Assembly: GCA_035651995.1 (NCBI GenBank)
Contig: DASRER010000022.1
Coordinates: forward strand, 223,532-287,531
From: Terriglobales bacterium
Lineage (GTDB): Bacteria; Acidobacteriota; Terriglobia; Terriglobales; Acidobacteriaceae
Length of the DNA: 64,000 nt
Direction of reading: 5' to 3'
Shown: in pieces, positions 53,310 through 62,319 of the stretch
Position numbering within the stretch: the first letter of the stretch is position 1
Layout: every line of letters starts with the position of its first letter
Program-made: the position numbers and the translations under genes
The notes under the pieces: generated by a model
What the model was told of the DNA's origin: nothing
The model's input: the letters and a program-made list of their open reading frames with translations, nothing else
The model's database searches: none

Positions 53310-55102
53310 GCACCGACGCGCAACCCGTCGCAGGTCCGGCCGCTCCGGCGCCACGGATCGAGCCGCACGTGCTCATCCTGGCGAGCGCGCTCGTGCTCAC
53401 CGTCGTCGCCTACATCGGGAGCATCCGATTTCAGTTTGTGTACGACGACGTTCTTCAGATCGTGCGCAATCCGCTCGTCCACGACTGGAGTTCCGTCGGG
53501 ACGTTTTTCCGCAAGCACGTCTGGGCGTTCGCCTCGCCCAACTGGGCGGGGAACTACTATCGCCCGCTGTTTCTGCTGTGGTTGCTGGTGAACTACAGCC
53601 TGTTCGGCCTCAACGTGGTCGGGTGGCACGTCACGTCGCTGGCCATGCACCTGCTCGCCACCTGCATGGTCTATCGGCTCGCAGCGCGGATCACGACTGA
53701 CCCGGCCACCGGCGCCGTCGCCGCGCTGCTCTTTGGCGTGCACCCCGTGCATCTGGAGGCCGTCGCCTGGGTTTCCGGCGTTGGCGATCCCATCCTCGCG
53801 GTGCTTGCCATCGGTGCCGTGCTCGCGTACCTCAACGCCCGCGAGCAGCCCGAGCATAGAGGGCGATGGCTTGCCGTGTCGCTCGCCGCCTGCGCTCTGG
53901 CATTGCTCGACAAGGAGACTGGACTCGCCGTTCCAGCGCTCATCTTCACCACCGAGTGGTTGCTTGCTGAAGATGGCGCCCCGCGCGGCGCCCTTGGCCG
54001 CGCCAACGTGGGGACTCGGGACCGCGCTCGCGCCGCCCTCCGTGCCGTCGTGCCCTATCTCGCTGTGACGCTCGCGTACATCGCGGCGCGCTCCGCCGCG
54101 CTCTCCGGCTTCGCTCATCGCGATACGCACACCAGCGCCGCCACGCTGCTGCTCACCTTGCCGTCGGTAGTGGCGTTCTACGCCAGGCAGCTGCTGCTGC
54201 CGATAAACCTGGGACTCTATTACGACGTGGAATTCGTCCTGCACCCGACCGTCACCAATTTCTGGGTGCCGCTGCTGCTCTTAATCGCAATTGCCGCTGG
54301 GCTGGTCGCCTGGTCTCGCCACTCGCGCGCCGCGGCTTTTGCCCTGTGGTGGATTGTCCTGCCGCTCGGCCCGCCGTTGGCCGCGACGATTTACTTTGTC
54401 CCCGGCGAACTTGTGCATGACCGCTACCTGTACTTGCCGTCGATCGGGTTCTGCATTCTGCTCGCGATGGCGCTGCGCGTTCTGCCGCGCGGTGTGCGTG
54501 TGGCGGGCCGGGCCGTGCTGCCATCACTCGCCGTTGCGGTTCTTGCGATATTGGGGACCGCCACCACCTTCGCGCAGAGCGTCTACTGGGCCAGCAATCT
54601 TCTGCTCTACAACCGCGCTGTGCAGGTTGCACCGCGCAATCCCAAGGCGCGCGATGACCTCGCGGGTGAAATGCTCGAGCGCGGCGACGGCCCCAGCGCC
54701 ATCCGCCTTTACCACGAAGCGCAACAACTGGCGCCCGACGCCTGGGAGCCGAACTACTACCTCGGCAGCGTCTATCTGCGCTTGGGCAAGCTCGACCTGG
54801 CCGAAAAATATTTACGCCAGGCGATCGCCATTGCGCCCAGCAATCCCGAGCAACACTACTTCCTCGCAGCGACGCTCCTGCGCGAAGGCCGGCTCGACGA
54901 AGCAGAGGCCCTCGCCCGCTTCTCGGCCGGGCGTTGGCCGCAGACGCCCGGCTTTCACTTCGCTTTGGGGGTGATCCTGGAGCGCAAGGGAAACCTGGAA
55001 GCCGCGCACGACGCGCTTGCGCAGGAGATGCGCATCGCTCCCGGCGATGAAGTCCAGGCCGCGCTCTCCCGCGTTGACACCCAGCTGGCCCAACGCAAGT
55101 AA
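53306..55102 (+). CDS. TMTC-like GT-C glycosyltransferase with C-terminal TPR repeats (copy 2)
   Basis: A 598-residue paralogue of the upstream gene with exactly the same length and layout. The motif is FQFVYDDVLQIVRNP; NYYRPLFLLWLLVNY, FGVHPVHLEAVAWV and the DRYLYLPSIGFCILLAMALR segment match copy 1 almost residue by residue, while the TPR part (NPKARDDLAGEMLERG, YYLGSVYLRLGKLDLAEKYL) is more diverged. The pair arose by tandem duplication and is translationally coupled. Differing TPR regions suggest different protein or glycan partners. The stop codon directly abuts the stop of pfkA on the other strand. Confidence 0.8.
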   Translation: MSTDAQPVAGPAAPAPRIEPHVLILASALVLTVVAYIGSIRFQFVYDDVLQIVRNPLVHDWSSVGTFFRKHVWAFASPNWAGNYYRPLFLLWLLVNYSLFGLNVVGWHVTSLAMHLLATCMVYRLAARITTDPATGAVAALLFGVHPVHLEAVAWVSGVGDPILAVLAIGAVLAYLNAREQPEHRGRWLAVSLAACALALLDKETGLAVPALIFTTEWLLAEDGAPRGALGRANVGTRDRARAALRAVVPYLAVTLAYIAARSAALSGFAHRDTHTSAATLLLTLPSVVAFYARQLLLPINLGLYYDVEFVLHPTVTNFWVPLLLLIAIAAGLVAWSRHSRAAAFALWWIVLPLGPPLAATIYFVPGELVHDRYLYLPSIGFCILLAMALRVLPRGVRVAGRAVLPSLAVAVLAILGTATTFAQSVYWASNLLLYNRAVQVAPRNPKARDDLAGEMLERGDGPSAIRLYHEAQQLAPDAWEPNYYLGSVYLRLGKLDLAEKYLRQAIAIAPSNPEQHYFLAATLLREGRLDEAEALARFSAGRWPQTPGFHFALGVILERKGNLEAAHDALAQEMRIAPGDEVQAALSRVDTQLAQRK

Positions 55103-56179
55103 CTACGCCGGCCGCGCCACGCGCGCTGTGTCGCGATCGTGCAGCCCCAGCGCCATTTCGATCAGCTCGGCATCCACCGTGCGCGTGTTCTCCACCGCTT
55201 CCGCCATCGGGATCGAGACGATGCTGGTGCCGCGCAGCGCCACCATGCAGCCAAACTCACCGTTGTGCACCATGTCGATGGCGCCGATTCCGTAGCGCGT
55301 GGCCAGCATGCGGTCGAAGGCGGTGGGCGATCCGCCGCGCTGAATGTGGCCGAGCACCACGGCGCGCGTCTCGAAGTGCGTGCGCCGCTCGATCTCGCGA
55401 GCCAGCACGTCGCCGATGCCGCCCAGCCGCACGTGTCCGAATTCGTCCTTGCCCAGCTCCGTCACAACCGGCGCGCCATGCTGCGGGTCCACATCGCTGG
55501 CGAACTTCGCGCCCTCGGCGACCACTACCACGCTGAAGTACCGGCCCGCGGCGTGCCGCCGCTTCAACGTTTCAGCCACTTCGTCCACGTCGAACGGCCG
55601 CTCCGGGATCAGGATCACGTCCGCGCCACCCGCGATGCCGCTGTAAATCGCGATCCATCCCGAGTCGCGTCCCATGACTTCGACCACCATCACGCGGTTG
55701 TGCGCCTCGGCGGTGGTGTGGACCCGGTCAATCGCTTCCGTGGCGATATTGACGGCGGTGTCGAAGCCAAAACAAAAATCCGTCCCGCTCAGGTCGTTGT
55801 CGATGGTCTTAGGGATGCCGACGACGCGTACGCCGCGCTGGTGCAGCTTCTGCGCCACGCTCATCGTGTCGTCGCCGCCGATGGCGATCAGCGCCTCAAT
55901 GCCGCGCCGCTCCAGCGTCTGCGCACAGCGATCCAGTCCGCCTTCATGCTTGGCAGGATTGGTGCGTGACGTGCGCAGAATTGTGCCGCCGCGCGGCAGA
56001 ATGCCGGCAATCCGGTCAAGGTCCAGATCAACCGCGGAGTCTTCCAGCACGCCGCGCCAGCCCTCGAGAAATCCGACGAACCGGTCCTCGTAGTGGTAGA
56101 TCCCTTTGCGGACCGCCGCGCGGATGACGGCATTCAACCCGGGACAATCACCGCCGCCGGTGAGCACACCAATCTTCAT
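55103..56179 (-). CDS. pfkA: phosphofructokinase with pyrophosphate-type signature
   Basis: A 358-residue phosphofructokinase. It begins MKIGVLTGGGDCPGLNAVIR and has GGTILRTSRTNP, PKTIDND and EVMGRDSGW. Two positions that separate the donor types are read directly: GGDDT gives Asp104 and PKTIDND gives Lys124. ATP-dependent enzymes have Gly at both (E. coli numbering, which coincides here). Asp104 plus Lys124 is the pyrophosphate-dependent signature, so the enzyme should use PPi and work reversibly in glycolysis/gluconeogenesis. It follows the Rieske gene by 57 bases on the minus strand. Confidence 0.9.
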   Translation of the reverse strand: MKIGVLTGGGDCPGLNAVIRAAVRKGIYHYEDRFVGFLEGWRGVLEDSAVDLDLDRIAGILPRGGTILRTSRTNPAKHEGGLDRCAQTLERRGIEALIAIGGDDTMSVAQKLHQRGVRVVGIPKTIDNDLSGTDFCFGFDTAVNIATEAIDRVHTTAEAHNRVMVVEVMGRDSGWIAIYSGIAGGADVILIPERPFDVDEVAETLKRRHAAGRYFSVVVVAEGAKFASDVDPQHGAPVVTELGKDEFGHVRLGGIGDVLAREIERRTHFETRAVVLGHIQRGGSPTAFDRMLATRYGIGAIDMVHNGEFGCMVALRGTSIVSIPMAEAVENTRTVDAELIEMALGLHDRDTARVARPA

Positions 56180-56236
56180 GCTTGCCTCGAAAACCCTATT
56201 CTAGCTCGCGGTGGCACTGGCCGGACTGGAGGCGCG

Positions 56237-57340
56237 TCAGCTGCGCCACCGCAGCGTGACCGGCCCGCTCATGGGATGTTGCATCGGCTCGCCGGTGGCA
56301 CGCGACTTCTGCAGCGCGGCCTTCAGTTGCAGATACCAGCGCGCCTGCCGGTCGGCGTCGTCCACCAGCATCAGATTCGGTCTGTAGGGCGCGGTTTCTG
56401 ACTGCTGGATCATCACCTGCTGGTCCTGCCGCAGGAACTGCTTCGCGAACAGCCGGAAGATGGGGACGATAAACGGCATCCAGGGAAACACGTTCCAAGC
56501 CGCGCAGAAATCAATGCGGCAACGGTCGGCCGTGATCGGCGTCACCGTCGCGCGGCTCGAGAACCACGCCGTGCCGCAGCGGATCTGCTCCAGCCGCAGG
56601 TTCGGCAGCACGAAGTCAATCGTCGTGGTAATGCTGTCGCCGTACATGCGCAGCAGCCGGTAGGGTGCGCTGTTCTTCGATGGCGTGTGCGCTGCCATAC
56701 GGAAGCCGAAAGGAATCGGCTCAAAGCGCTTCTCTTTTTCGTGGATGCTTCGCCGGCTGCGCCACCACCACGACTGATGCACGAACGGCCCGTGCGCCGG
56801 GTCCATCAGTCCCATGATGCCCAGATCAACGCCGCACGGCAGCTCCGCGCTCAGGTGAGTGATGCGGTAGTTGCGGCTGAACACCGGAAGCTCCGGTGCG
56901 CGGCCAGGATGGGGATCGCGATCGCCCGCCTCCGGTATGTACACCCAAATGTAGCCGTCGCGCTCCTCGGCAGGGAAGCAGCCCACGAAGATGCGCTCCA
57001 CTTTCAGCTTGGAATCCGGCGTCAGGCTCGGAATTTCGCGGCACTGCCCGCTGTGCGCATCAAAGCGCCAACCGTGATACGAGCACTCCACCGTCGCGCC
57101 GTCGTTGCGTCCGTACGACAGCGGCATTCCGCGATGCGGGCACACGTCGCGCAGCGCGAACGGACGCCCCTCCGCGTCGCGTCCAACCACCAAAGGAATG
57201 CCGAGCAGCATCGCTTTGGCCAGCCGGCTGCCGCGCACTCCCGTGCTGCGTAGCGCCGGATACCAGAAGCCGAACAGCATCTCGCTCTCGCGCTTCTCGG
57301 CGCGCGGCTCCTCCGCGATTGAGACGTTTTCGTCAGACAT
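56237..57340 (-). CDS. Rieske 2Fe-2S non-haem iron oxygenase
   Basis: A 367-residue ring-hydroxylating-type oxygenase alpha subunit. The start at 57340 (MSDENVSIAEE) avoids overlap with ruvC; a longer frame reaches 57448. The Rieske cluster ligands are C67-x-H69 (DVCPHRGMPL) and C86-x2-H89 (ECSYHGWRF). The mononuclear iron site is suggested by MDPAHGPFVHQSWW. Overall it looks like the phenylpropionate/terpenoid/pheophorbide-like Rieske oxygenases, and the substrate is not predictable. No reductase or ferredoxin gene is adjacent. Confidence 0.88.
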   Translation of the reverse strand: MSDENVSIAEEPRAEKRESEMLFGFWYPALRSTGVRGSRLAKAMLLGIPLVVGRDAEGRPFALRDVCPHRGMPLSYGRNDGATVECSYHGWRFDAHSGQCREIPSLTPDSKLKVERIFVGCFPAEERDGYIWVYIPEAGDRDPHPGRAPELPVFSRNYRITHLSAELPCGVDLGIMGLMDPAHGPFVHQSWWWRSRRSIHEKEKRFEPIPFGFRMAAHTPSKNSAPYRLLRMYGDSITTTIDFVLPNLRLEQIRCGTAWFSSRATVTPITADRCRIDFCAAWNVFPWMPFIVPIFRLFAKQFLRQDQQVMIQQSETAPYRPNLMLVDDADRQARWYLQLKAALQKSRATGEPMQHPMSGPVTLRWRS

Positions 57341-57410
57341 GCCCAGCTTGAGGTTACTACGCGAACCAACCAGTAGCCAGTCGCTGGAAGGCGTGTCATC
57401 ATGCACGAGC

Positions 57411-57917
57411 ATGCGCGTGCTCGGCATCGATTGCGGCGGCGAAGCCACCGGCTTCGGCGTGGTTGAGCAGGACTCCGCCGGCTCGCTCGTCTACGTCGCC
57501 TGCGGCGCCGTGCGTCTCTCCCCGCGCCGGCCGTTGCCCGAACGCCTGAACCAGATCTTTTGTGAACTTGGCGCCGTCATCCAGCAGCACCAGCCCGATC
57601 TGGTCGCCATCGAAGACGTCTTCTATGCGGTCAATGCCAAGTCGGCGCTGAAGCTCGGCCAGGTCCGCGGTGTGGCTATGCTCGTCGCCGCGCAGCACGG
57701 ACTCGACGTCGCCGAGTATGCGCCGCTGAGCATCAAGTCGGCGGTGGTCGGGTACGGCCGCGCCGAGAAGCGCCAGGTGCAGCAGATGGTGGCGCGCCTG
57801 CTCAATCTCGAGGCAGCTCCCGAGCCGTTCGACGCCGCCGACGCCCTTGCCATCGCCATCTGCCATCTGCACACGTCGGCTACACTGCTTCGCCAACAGG
57901 GCGCAGCCGGACGCTGA
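57411..57917 (+). CDS. ruvC: Holliday junction resolvase
   Basis: A 168-residue RuvC of normal length. The start at 57411 is set by the conserved beginning MRVLGID; upstream the frame overlaps the divergent oxygenase gene. The four catalytic acids are present: D7, E68 (LVAIEDVF), D141 and D144 (FDAADALAIA). The usual GIDPG is GIDCG here, so Pro8 is replaced by Cys. The DNA-contact stretch NAKSALKLGQVRG is conserved. ruvA and ruvB are not in the window. Confidence 0.95.
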   Translation: MRVLGIDCGGEATGFGVVEQDSAGSLVYVACGAVRLSPRRPLPERLNQIFCELGAVIQQHQPDLVAIEDVFYAVNAKSALKLGQVRGVAMLVAAQHGLDVAEYAPLSIKSAVVGYGRAEKRQVQQMVARLLNLEAAPEPFDAADALAIAICHLHTSATLLRQQGAAGR

Positions 57918-57948
57918 GCGATTGCCACCGCGGCCTTCGCAGGCGAAA

Positions 57949-58740
57949 ATGAACGTTCAGGCCGCTTCGCCCGACTGCCTGCTGGACCGAATGCGCACAC
58001 TTCGCAACCAACTGCTGTTCGCAACCGCTTTGCTGATCGCCGCTTCGGCACTGGCTCAGGTCCCCAAGCTCGATCCCTACGTTCCCGAGCACAAGCCTCG
58101 CGTTGCGACGGTGACGTTCTCGCTCGACTTCCCCGGCTCCGATCCGTCGCATTACGCGATGTCAGTTGAGGCCGCCGGCGATGCCGCCTACGCCTCCGAC
58201 GTGGACCAGAACCCTGCCTACGCCACTCCCTCGTCGTCCGGTGGCGCCGTGCCCCTCGAGCGGTACGACGTGAAGTTCACCATGCCGCAGGCGACTCGCG
58301 AGCGCATCTTCGCGCTGGCGCAAAAGTTGAAGTACTTCCAGGGTTCGTTCGATTACACCAAGGGCCGCATCGCCAACACCGGCGCCAAGAAGCTCGTCTA
58401 CGCCGACGAATCCCGCTACTTCGAAACCAGCTACAACTGGTCGCAGAACGAAGACATTCAGGAGCTGACCAGGATTTTCCAGTCCGTCGGCGCCTCCCTC
58501 GAGTTCGGACGCCGCCTTGAGCACCAGTATCGCTACACCAAGCTGGCGCTCGACGACGAACTCAAGCGCATGGAAGACGCCGCCAACGCCGGCGAGCTGC
58601 TGGCCATTGAGGCGGTGGCGCCCACGCTCGAAAAGATCGTCAATGACCGCTCGGTGCTGCACATTGCCCGCATACGTGCCCAGCGTCTTCTGGCTCGCGC
58701 CGGCCCCGCCCAAGGCGCGACCTCCCCCACAACCCACTGA
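57949..58740 (+). CDS. secreted protein of unknown function
   Basis: A 263-residue exported protein. The upstream ATG 57949 is given; ATG 57991 would start directly with the signal peptide MRTLRNQLLFATALLIAASA and may be the true start. The mature part contains KPRVATVTFSLDFPGSDPSHY, an acidic/Tyr-rich middle and a long amphipathic C-terminus (YTKLALDDELKRMEDAANAG). I see no known domain or catalytic motif. It lies between ruvC and a FecR-domain protein and could be a periplasmic accessory protein. Confidence 0.75.
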   Translation: MNVQAASPDCLLDRMRTLRNQLLFATALLIAASALAQVPKLDPYVPEHKPRVATVTFSLDFPGSDPSHYAMSVEAAGDAAYASDVDQNPAYATPSSSGGAVPLERYDVKFTMPQATRERIFALAQKLKYFQGSFDYTKGRIANTGAKKLVYADESRYFETSYNWSQNEDIQELTRIFQSVGASLEFGRRLEHQYRYTKLALDDELKRMEDAANAGELLAIEAVAPTLEKIVNDRSVLHIARIRAQRLLARAGPAQGATSPTTH

Positions 58741-58823
58741 TCCCACTGGCCTTCCAGCGCAAAGAAACCGCAACTGCCGCCCCGGAATTCGTGTCTAATA
58801 GAGTGGCTACCAGGGAGACAGCT

Positions 58824-60410
58824 ATGGCCATCCGAGGCTGGTCTCGCATTCTGTGGGTTTTCTCCGCGCTGCTGCTTCTTGCGACCGCTGTATGGGCCGA
58901 TTCGCAGGCGCGCATCGTTCGTCTCAGCTACGTCAACGGCGACGTCCAGATCGATCGCGGCAGCGGCGGCGGCTACGAACGCGCCCTCCTCAACATGCCC
59001 ATCGTTCAGGGCACGCGCCTCTGGACGCGCGAGGGCGCTCAAGCTGAAGTCGAATTCGAGGACGGCACCACCATCCGCCTTGCGCCCGACAGCATGATGC
59101 AGTTTCCGCAGCTCGGTCTGCGCTCCTCCGGCGCAACCGCAACCGTGGTTGATTTACAGGATGGCACGTTCTACTTCGACGTCCTCAAGCCCGGCGACGA
59201 TGAGTTCGAAGTCCAGTTCCCGCATCGCAGCATCGCGCTCGAGCGCTCGGTCCGCTTCCGCGCCGAGGTCTCTAACAGCGACTTGCGGCTCGCGGTCTTC
59301 AAAGGCGAGCTGCGCGTCTCCGGCGACAACCGCTGGATCACGGTCAAGAAGAACGAGAGCATCAGCTTCGACCCTGGCGATCCCAATCGCTACCAGCTCG
59401 CCAACGTCATCCAGCCGATGCCGTTCGACTCCTGGAACGACGATCGCGAGCGTTTCCGCACCCAGTATTCGACCGCAAGCGCCGGCGGCAGCTCTTATTA
59501 CTCGCCGTATTACAGCGACCTGAATTACTACGGCAGCAATTTCTACGACCCAATTTACGGATGGATGTGGCGTCCCAACGGCTTCGGATACGGCTGGGAT
59601 CCGTTCTCGTACGGAGGATGGGCCTGGTACCCCGGCTACGGTTACACCTGGGTCTCGGGATATCCGTGGGGATGGGCGCCATTCCGGACCGGCTCGTGGG
59701 TCTTTATTCAGGGCCGCGGATGGTGCTGGCAGCGTCCGCCGCGGCACGATCCCCACATCGCCAACTGGCAGCCGCTTCCCGCGGTCAAGAATGTTCCTGC
59801 GGGATTCGTGTTGCCGCAGCCGCCTTCGCATCCGCCGGCGAATATCCGCACGAGCGTTGGCACCGATACGCCCATGCGGGGCGGCCAGCCGTTTGTCGGT
59901 GGCCGCGACCATCACAGCGATCGTGATCCCTCCGACGGCGCCGTGACCGTCGGCGGCCGAACCTACGTCGTCGGCGATGGCTCACCGGCGACAAACCGTG
60001 GCGGCGCGGGCACTGCGGCCGGCCGCTCTGGCCCGAGCGTTGTCAGCGTCCAGCCAACCACGCCAGACGGCGCTCCGGCGATCACGCGCGGCGGCATGCA
60101 GGGCCCCGACATTCGCCGCAACGGTGGCGGTCAGGACCAGGATCGTCCTCGCGATCGTGACCGCGGCTGGCGCCAGATGGAGAGCACGCGCTCCATGTCG
60201 TCATTCGGAACCCCGACCTCATCGCAGCCGGTCAGCCGCCCGGCAGCGCCAATGCATACCCCGTCATCTTCCGGCCCGCCGGCCTTACATAGCTCTCCCT
60301 CCATGCGCAGCAGCGGCGGCGGTTTTTCAGGTGGAGGCGCCGGCTTCTCCGGCGGGGGCGGCGCCAGCGTCTCGCACGGCGGCGGCGGATCGCGCGGCCG
60401 CGGGCGCTAA
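58824..60410 (+). CDS. secreted FecR-domain protein with W/Y-rich and Gly-rich tail
   Basis: A 528-residue exported protein. ATG 58824 is preceded by AGGGAG; the signal peptide ends near residue 25 (TAVWADS). Residues about 30-185 match the FecR domain (VQIDRGSGGGYERALLN, EFEDGTTIRLAPDS, FYFDVLKPG and GELRVSGDN). Residues about 210-310 are very rich in Trp, Tyr and Gly (DPIYGWMWRPNGFGYGWDP, WYPGYGYTWVSGYPW), as in the DUF6600 group. The C-terminal 200 residues are low-complexity Pro/Ser/Gly with a closing GGGGSRGRGR. There is no TonB partner nearby, so it is not a classical iron sensor; a cell-envelope or matrix role is likelier. Confidence 0.8.
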   Translation: MAIRGWSRILWVFSALLLLATAVWADSQARIVRLSYVNGDVQIDRGSGGGYERALLNMPIVQGTRLWTREGAQAEVEFEDGTTIRLAPDSMMQFPQLGLRSSGATATVVDLQDGTFYFDVLKPGDDEFEVQFPHRSIALERSVRFRAEVSNSDLRLAVFKGELRVSGDNRWITVKKNESISFDPGDPNRYQLANVIQPMPFDSWNDDRERFRTQYSTASAGGSSYYSPYYSDLNYYGSNFYDPIYGWMWRPNGFGYGWDPFSYGGWAWYPGYGYTWVSGYPWGWAPFRTGSWVFIQGRGWCWQRPPRHDPHIANWQPLPAVKNVPAGFVLPQPPSHPPANIRTSVGTDTPMRGGQPFVGGRDHHSDRDPSDGAVTVGGRTYVVGDGSPATNRGGAGTAAGRSGPSVVSVQPTTPDGAPAITRGGMQGPDIRRNGGGQDQDRPRDRDRGWRQMESTRSMSSFGTPTSSQPVSRPAAPMHTPSSSGPPALHSSPSMRSSGGGFSGGGAGFSGGGGASVSHGGGGSRGRGR

Positions 60411-60426
60411 GTGGCCTTCCAATCAG

Positions 60427-60455
60427 AAAAAGGCGGTCTCACTGGCCGCCTTTTT
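60427..60455 (+). terminator. rho-independent terminator after the FecR-domain gene
   Basis: AAAAAGGCGG (60427-60436) pairs with CCGCCTTTTT (60446-60455), with a 9-base loop, and more T residues follow. It stands 17 bases after the stop codon. The A-run may also support termination of the convergent MEMO gene. Confidence 0.85.
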
Positions 60456-60516
60456 CTTTTGCCGACGTGCCCCATGTTCCGCGCCGCGTTTTTTGCGGCT
60501 AGCGTGAGGTAACGAC

Positions 60517-61329
60517 CTACTGCACCACTAATCCTGCGTATCCCACGACGTTCTGCTTGTCGCCGGTCACGTCGGCCGACGTGGCGTACTTCACCAGGAC
60601 GGCCTTCTGCGCGCCCAGGCGCAGTGCGGCCACCAGCATCGCCGTCGTGGGCCCGTAACCGCACATGCTGATCTTCTCCCGCTGCACCGTCTCCACCAGC
60701 GCGCGCGGATCAAGCGCCAGCACTTTTCCGATGGCTCTCTGGTCTTTCCTGCGCGTCACCGCGTCGGTCTCGTAGTGATTCATATCGCTGGATGCGATCA
60801 CCATCACCTTCTCCGGCGCCCTCGCGGCGACTCTCGCCACTGCCTGCCCCAAGGCCGCCAGGACGTCGTAACCGCCAACCCCGATGCAGATCGGAACAAA
60901 AGTGAATCCCGGCGCCAGCACTTGTAGGAAGGGAAGCTGCACTTCAAGCGAATGCTCCGCCAGGTGCGCGAAGCCGTCTTCTTCCAGGACGTGGAATTCG
61001 TGCATCAGCTCGGCGGCGAGCGGCTCATCGATTGCGGCTTCGCCGAGCGGCGTCATCCACGCGCCGCGCGTCATGATGGCCAGCGCTCGTCCGACGCCGG
61101 TGTGGTTGGGGCACAGAATGATGAATTTCCGAGGCAGCTTCAGTCGTCCGTACACGGCGCCCGCCACATGTCCGGAGTACATGTAGCCCGCGTGCGGGAC
61201 CACGCAGCCGAGCGCCTCCACGTCAGCTTTCGGCTTGCCGACCAGCTTCTGCACGTCGCCGAGGAGCGCCTCCGCGTCCCCGGCATAGAAGCGCCCGGCC
61301 ACCGCCGGACGACGCACCGCCGCCTCCAT
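60517..61329 (-). CDS. MEMO1-family protein (AmmeMemoRadiSam system protein B)
   Basis: A 270-residue MEMO homologue, related in fold to class III extradiol dioxygenases. Conserved sites are VRRPAVAGRFYAGDAEAL at the start, VVPHAGYMYSGHVAGAVYG, ILCPNHTGVG, ASSDMNHYE and MCGYGPTTAM, with the putative metal-binding histidines and the conserved cysteine. In bacteria it often occurs with an AMMECR1-domain protein and a radical SAM protein; neither is present here, and the function in bacteria is unproven. It ends the rsmA operon, 19 bases downstream on the minus strand. Confidence 0.9.
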   Translation of the reverse strand: MEAAVRRPAVAGRFYAGDAEALLGDVQKLVGKPKADVEALGCVVPHAGYMYSGHVAGAVYGRLKLPRKFIILCPNHTGVGRALAIMTRGAWMTPLGEAAIDEPLAAELMHEFHVLEEDGFAHLAEHSLEVQLPFLQVLAPGFTFVPICIGVGGYDVLAALGQAVARVAARAPEKVMVIASSDMNHYETDAVTRRKDQRAIGKVLALDPRALVETVQREKISMCGYGPTTAMLVAALRLGAQKAVLVKYATSADVTGDKQNVVGYAGLVVQ

Positions 61330-61348
61330 GCCGCGCTCCTTTCCCGGA

Positions 61349-62242
61349 CTATTTTGCGCCGCTCACCGAGCGAAACACCGCCGCCGCCTGGTCGAGCGTC
61401 AGCGTTTCCGCGCGCGCGTCTTCGCGCACGCCGGTTTGTTTCAGCGCCTTCGCCGCGTCGCGATATTGCTCCTTCAGATTGTTGACCAGCGTCTTGCGCT
61501 TTTGGCCGAAGCTCAGCTTCAGGAAGTCGAGGAACGCGTCGCGCGGCACTCTCAGCCGCTCCCATTGAGGCGAAATGGTAAGGCGCACGACCGTCGAGAA
61601 CACCTGCGGCGGCGGAGAGAACGCATCAGGAGGCAGCGTAAATAATTGCTCCACGCGCGCATGCAGCTGCGTGGTCGCCGAAAGCAATCCGTAGTCACTG
61701 CCTCCGGCGCGCGCGCTCATTCGGTCTGCCACCTCGCGCTGCACCATGACCACCACGCGATCGAGCATCGCCTGCGCTTCGAACAGATGCAGCAGAATGT
61801 CAGACGTAATGTAGTACGGCAGGTTGCCAACCACGTCGGCTTTGCCGGTAAACAGTTGCTCCTTCGGCAGGGCCAGCAACGGACCGGGCCGCCGGTTCAG
61901 CAGCTCCACGAAATTTACCGCCAGGACGTCGGCCTCGATGATCTCCACGTTCGGACGCCGCGCGTACTTCATGCGCAGTTGCGCCGCCAGGACCCGGTCC
62001 AGTTCGATGGCCATCAGCCGCATGGCGCGCGCCGCCAGCAGCTCCGTCAGGATTCCATGGCCGGGCCCGATCTCCACGACGGTGCGCATCTGCACGTCGC
62101 CCAGCGCCGCCACAATTCTTTCGGCGGCTGCGCGGTCCCGCAGAAAATTCTGGCCCAGCTTCGGCTTGCTGCGGGGCGGTGCTGCCTTAGGTGGCGCCGC
62201 GCCGCCGTCACTGCGAACGTTGACCCGTTTTCTGGTTGGCAT
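61349..62242 (-). CDS. rsmA: 16S rRNA dimethyladenosine transferase
   Basis: A 297-residue KsgA/RsmA. It has KLGQNFLRDRAAAERIV, the SAM motif VEIGPGHGILTELL, and the catalytic NLPYYITSDIL. The enzyme dimethylates two adjacent adenines near the 3' end of 16S rRNA during small-subunit maturation. The first 28 residues are a basic, Pro/Ala-rich extension (KRVNVRSDGGAAPPKAAPP) not found in the E. coli protein. It is divergent from glgA with 77 bases between the starts. Confidence 0.95.
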   Translation of the reverse strand: MPTRKRVNVRSDGGAAPPKAAPPRSKPKLGQNFLRDRAAAERIVAALGDVQMRTVVEIGPGHGILTELLAARAMRLMAIELDRVLAAQLRMKYARRPNVEIIEADVLAVNFVELLNRRPGPLLALPKEQLFTGKADVVGNLPYYITSDILLHLFEAQAMLDRVVVMVQREVADRMSARAGGSDYGLLSATTQLHARVEQLFTLPPDAFSPPPQVFSTVVRLTISPQWERLRVPRDAFLDFLKLSFGQKRKTLVNNLKEQYRDAAKALKQTGVREDARAETLTLDQAAAVFRSVSGAK

Positions 62243-62319
62243 TTAGACTTTGACTTCCGCCCCGCATCTGCTTCTCGCGGCGGATGGCACCGTAACTCTC
62301 CCCGGAGGTCTTTTCCCGC

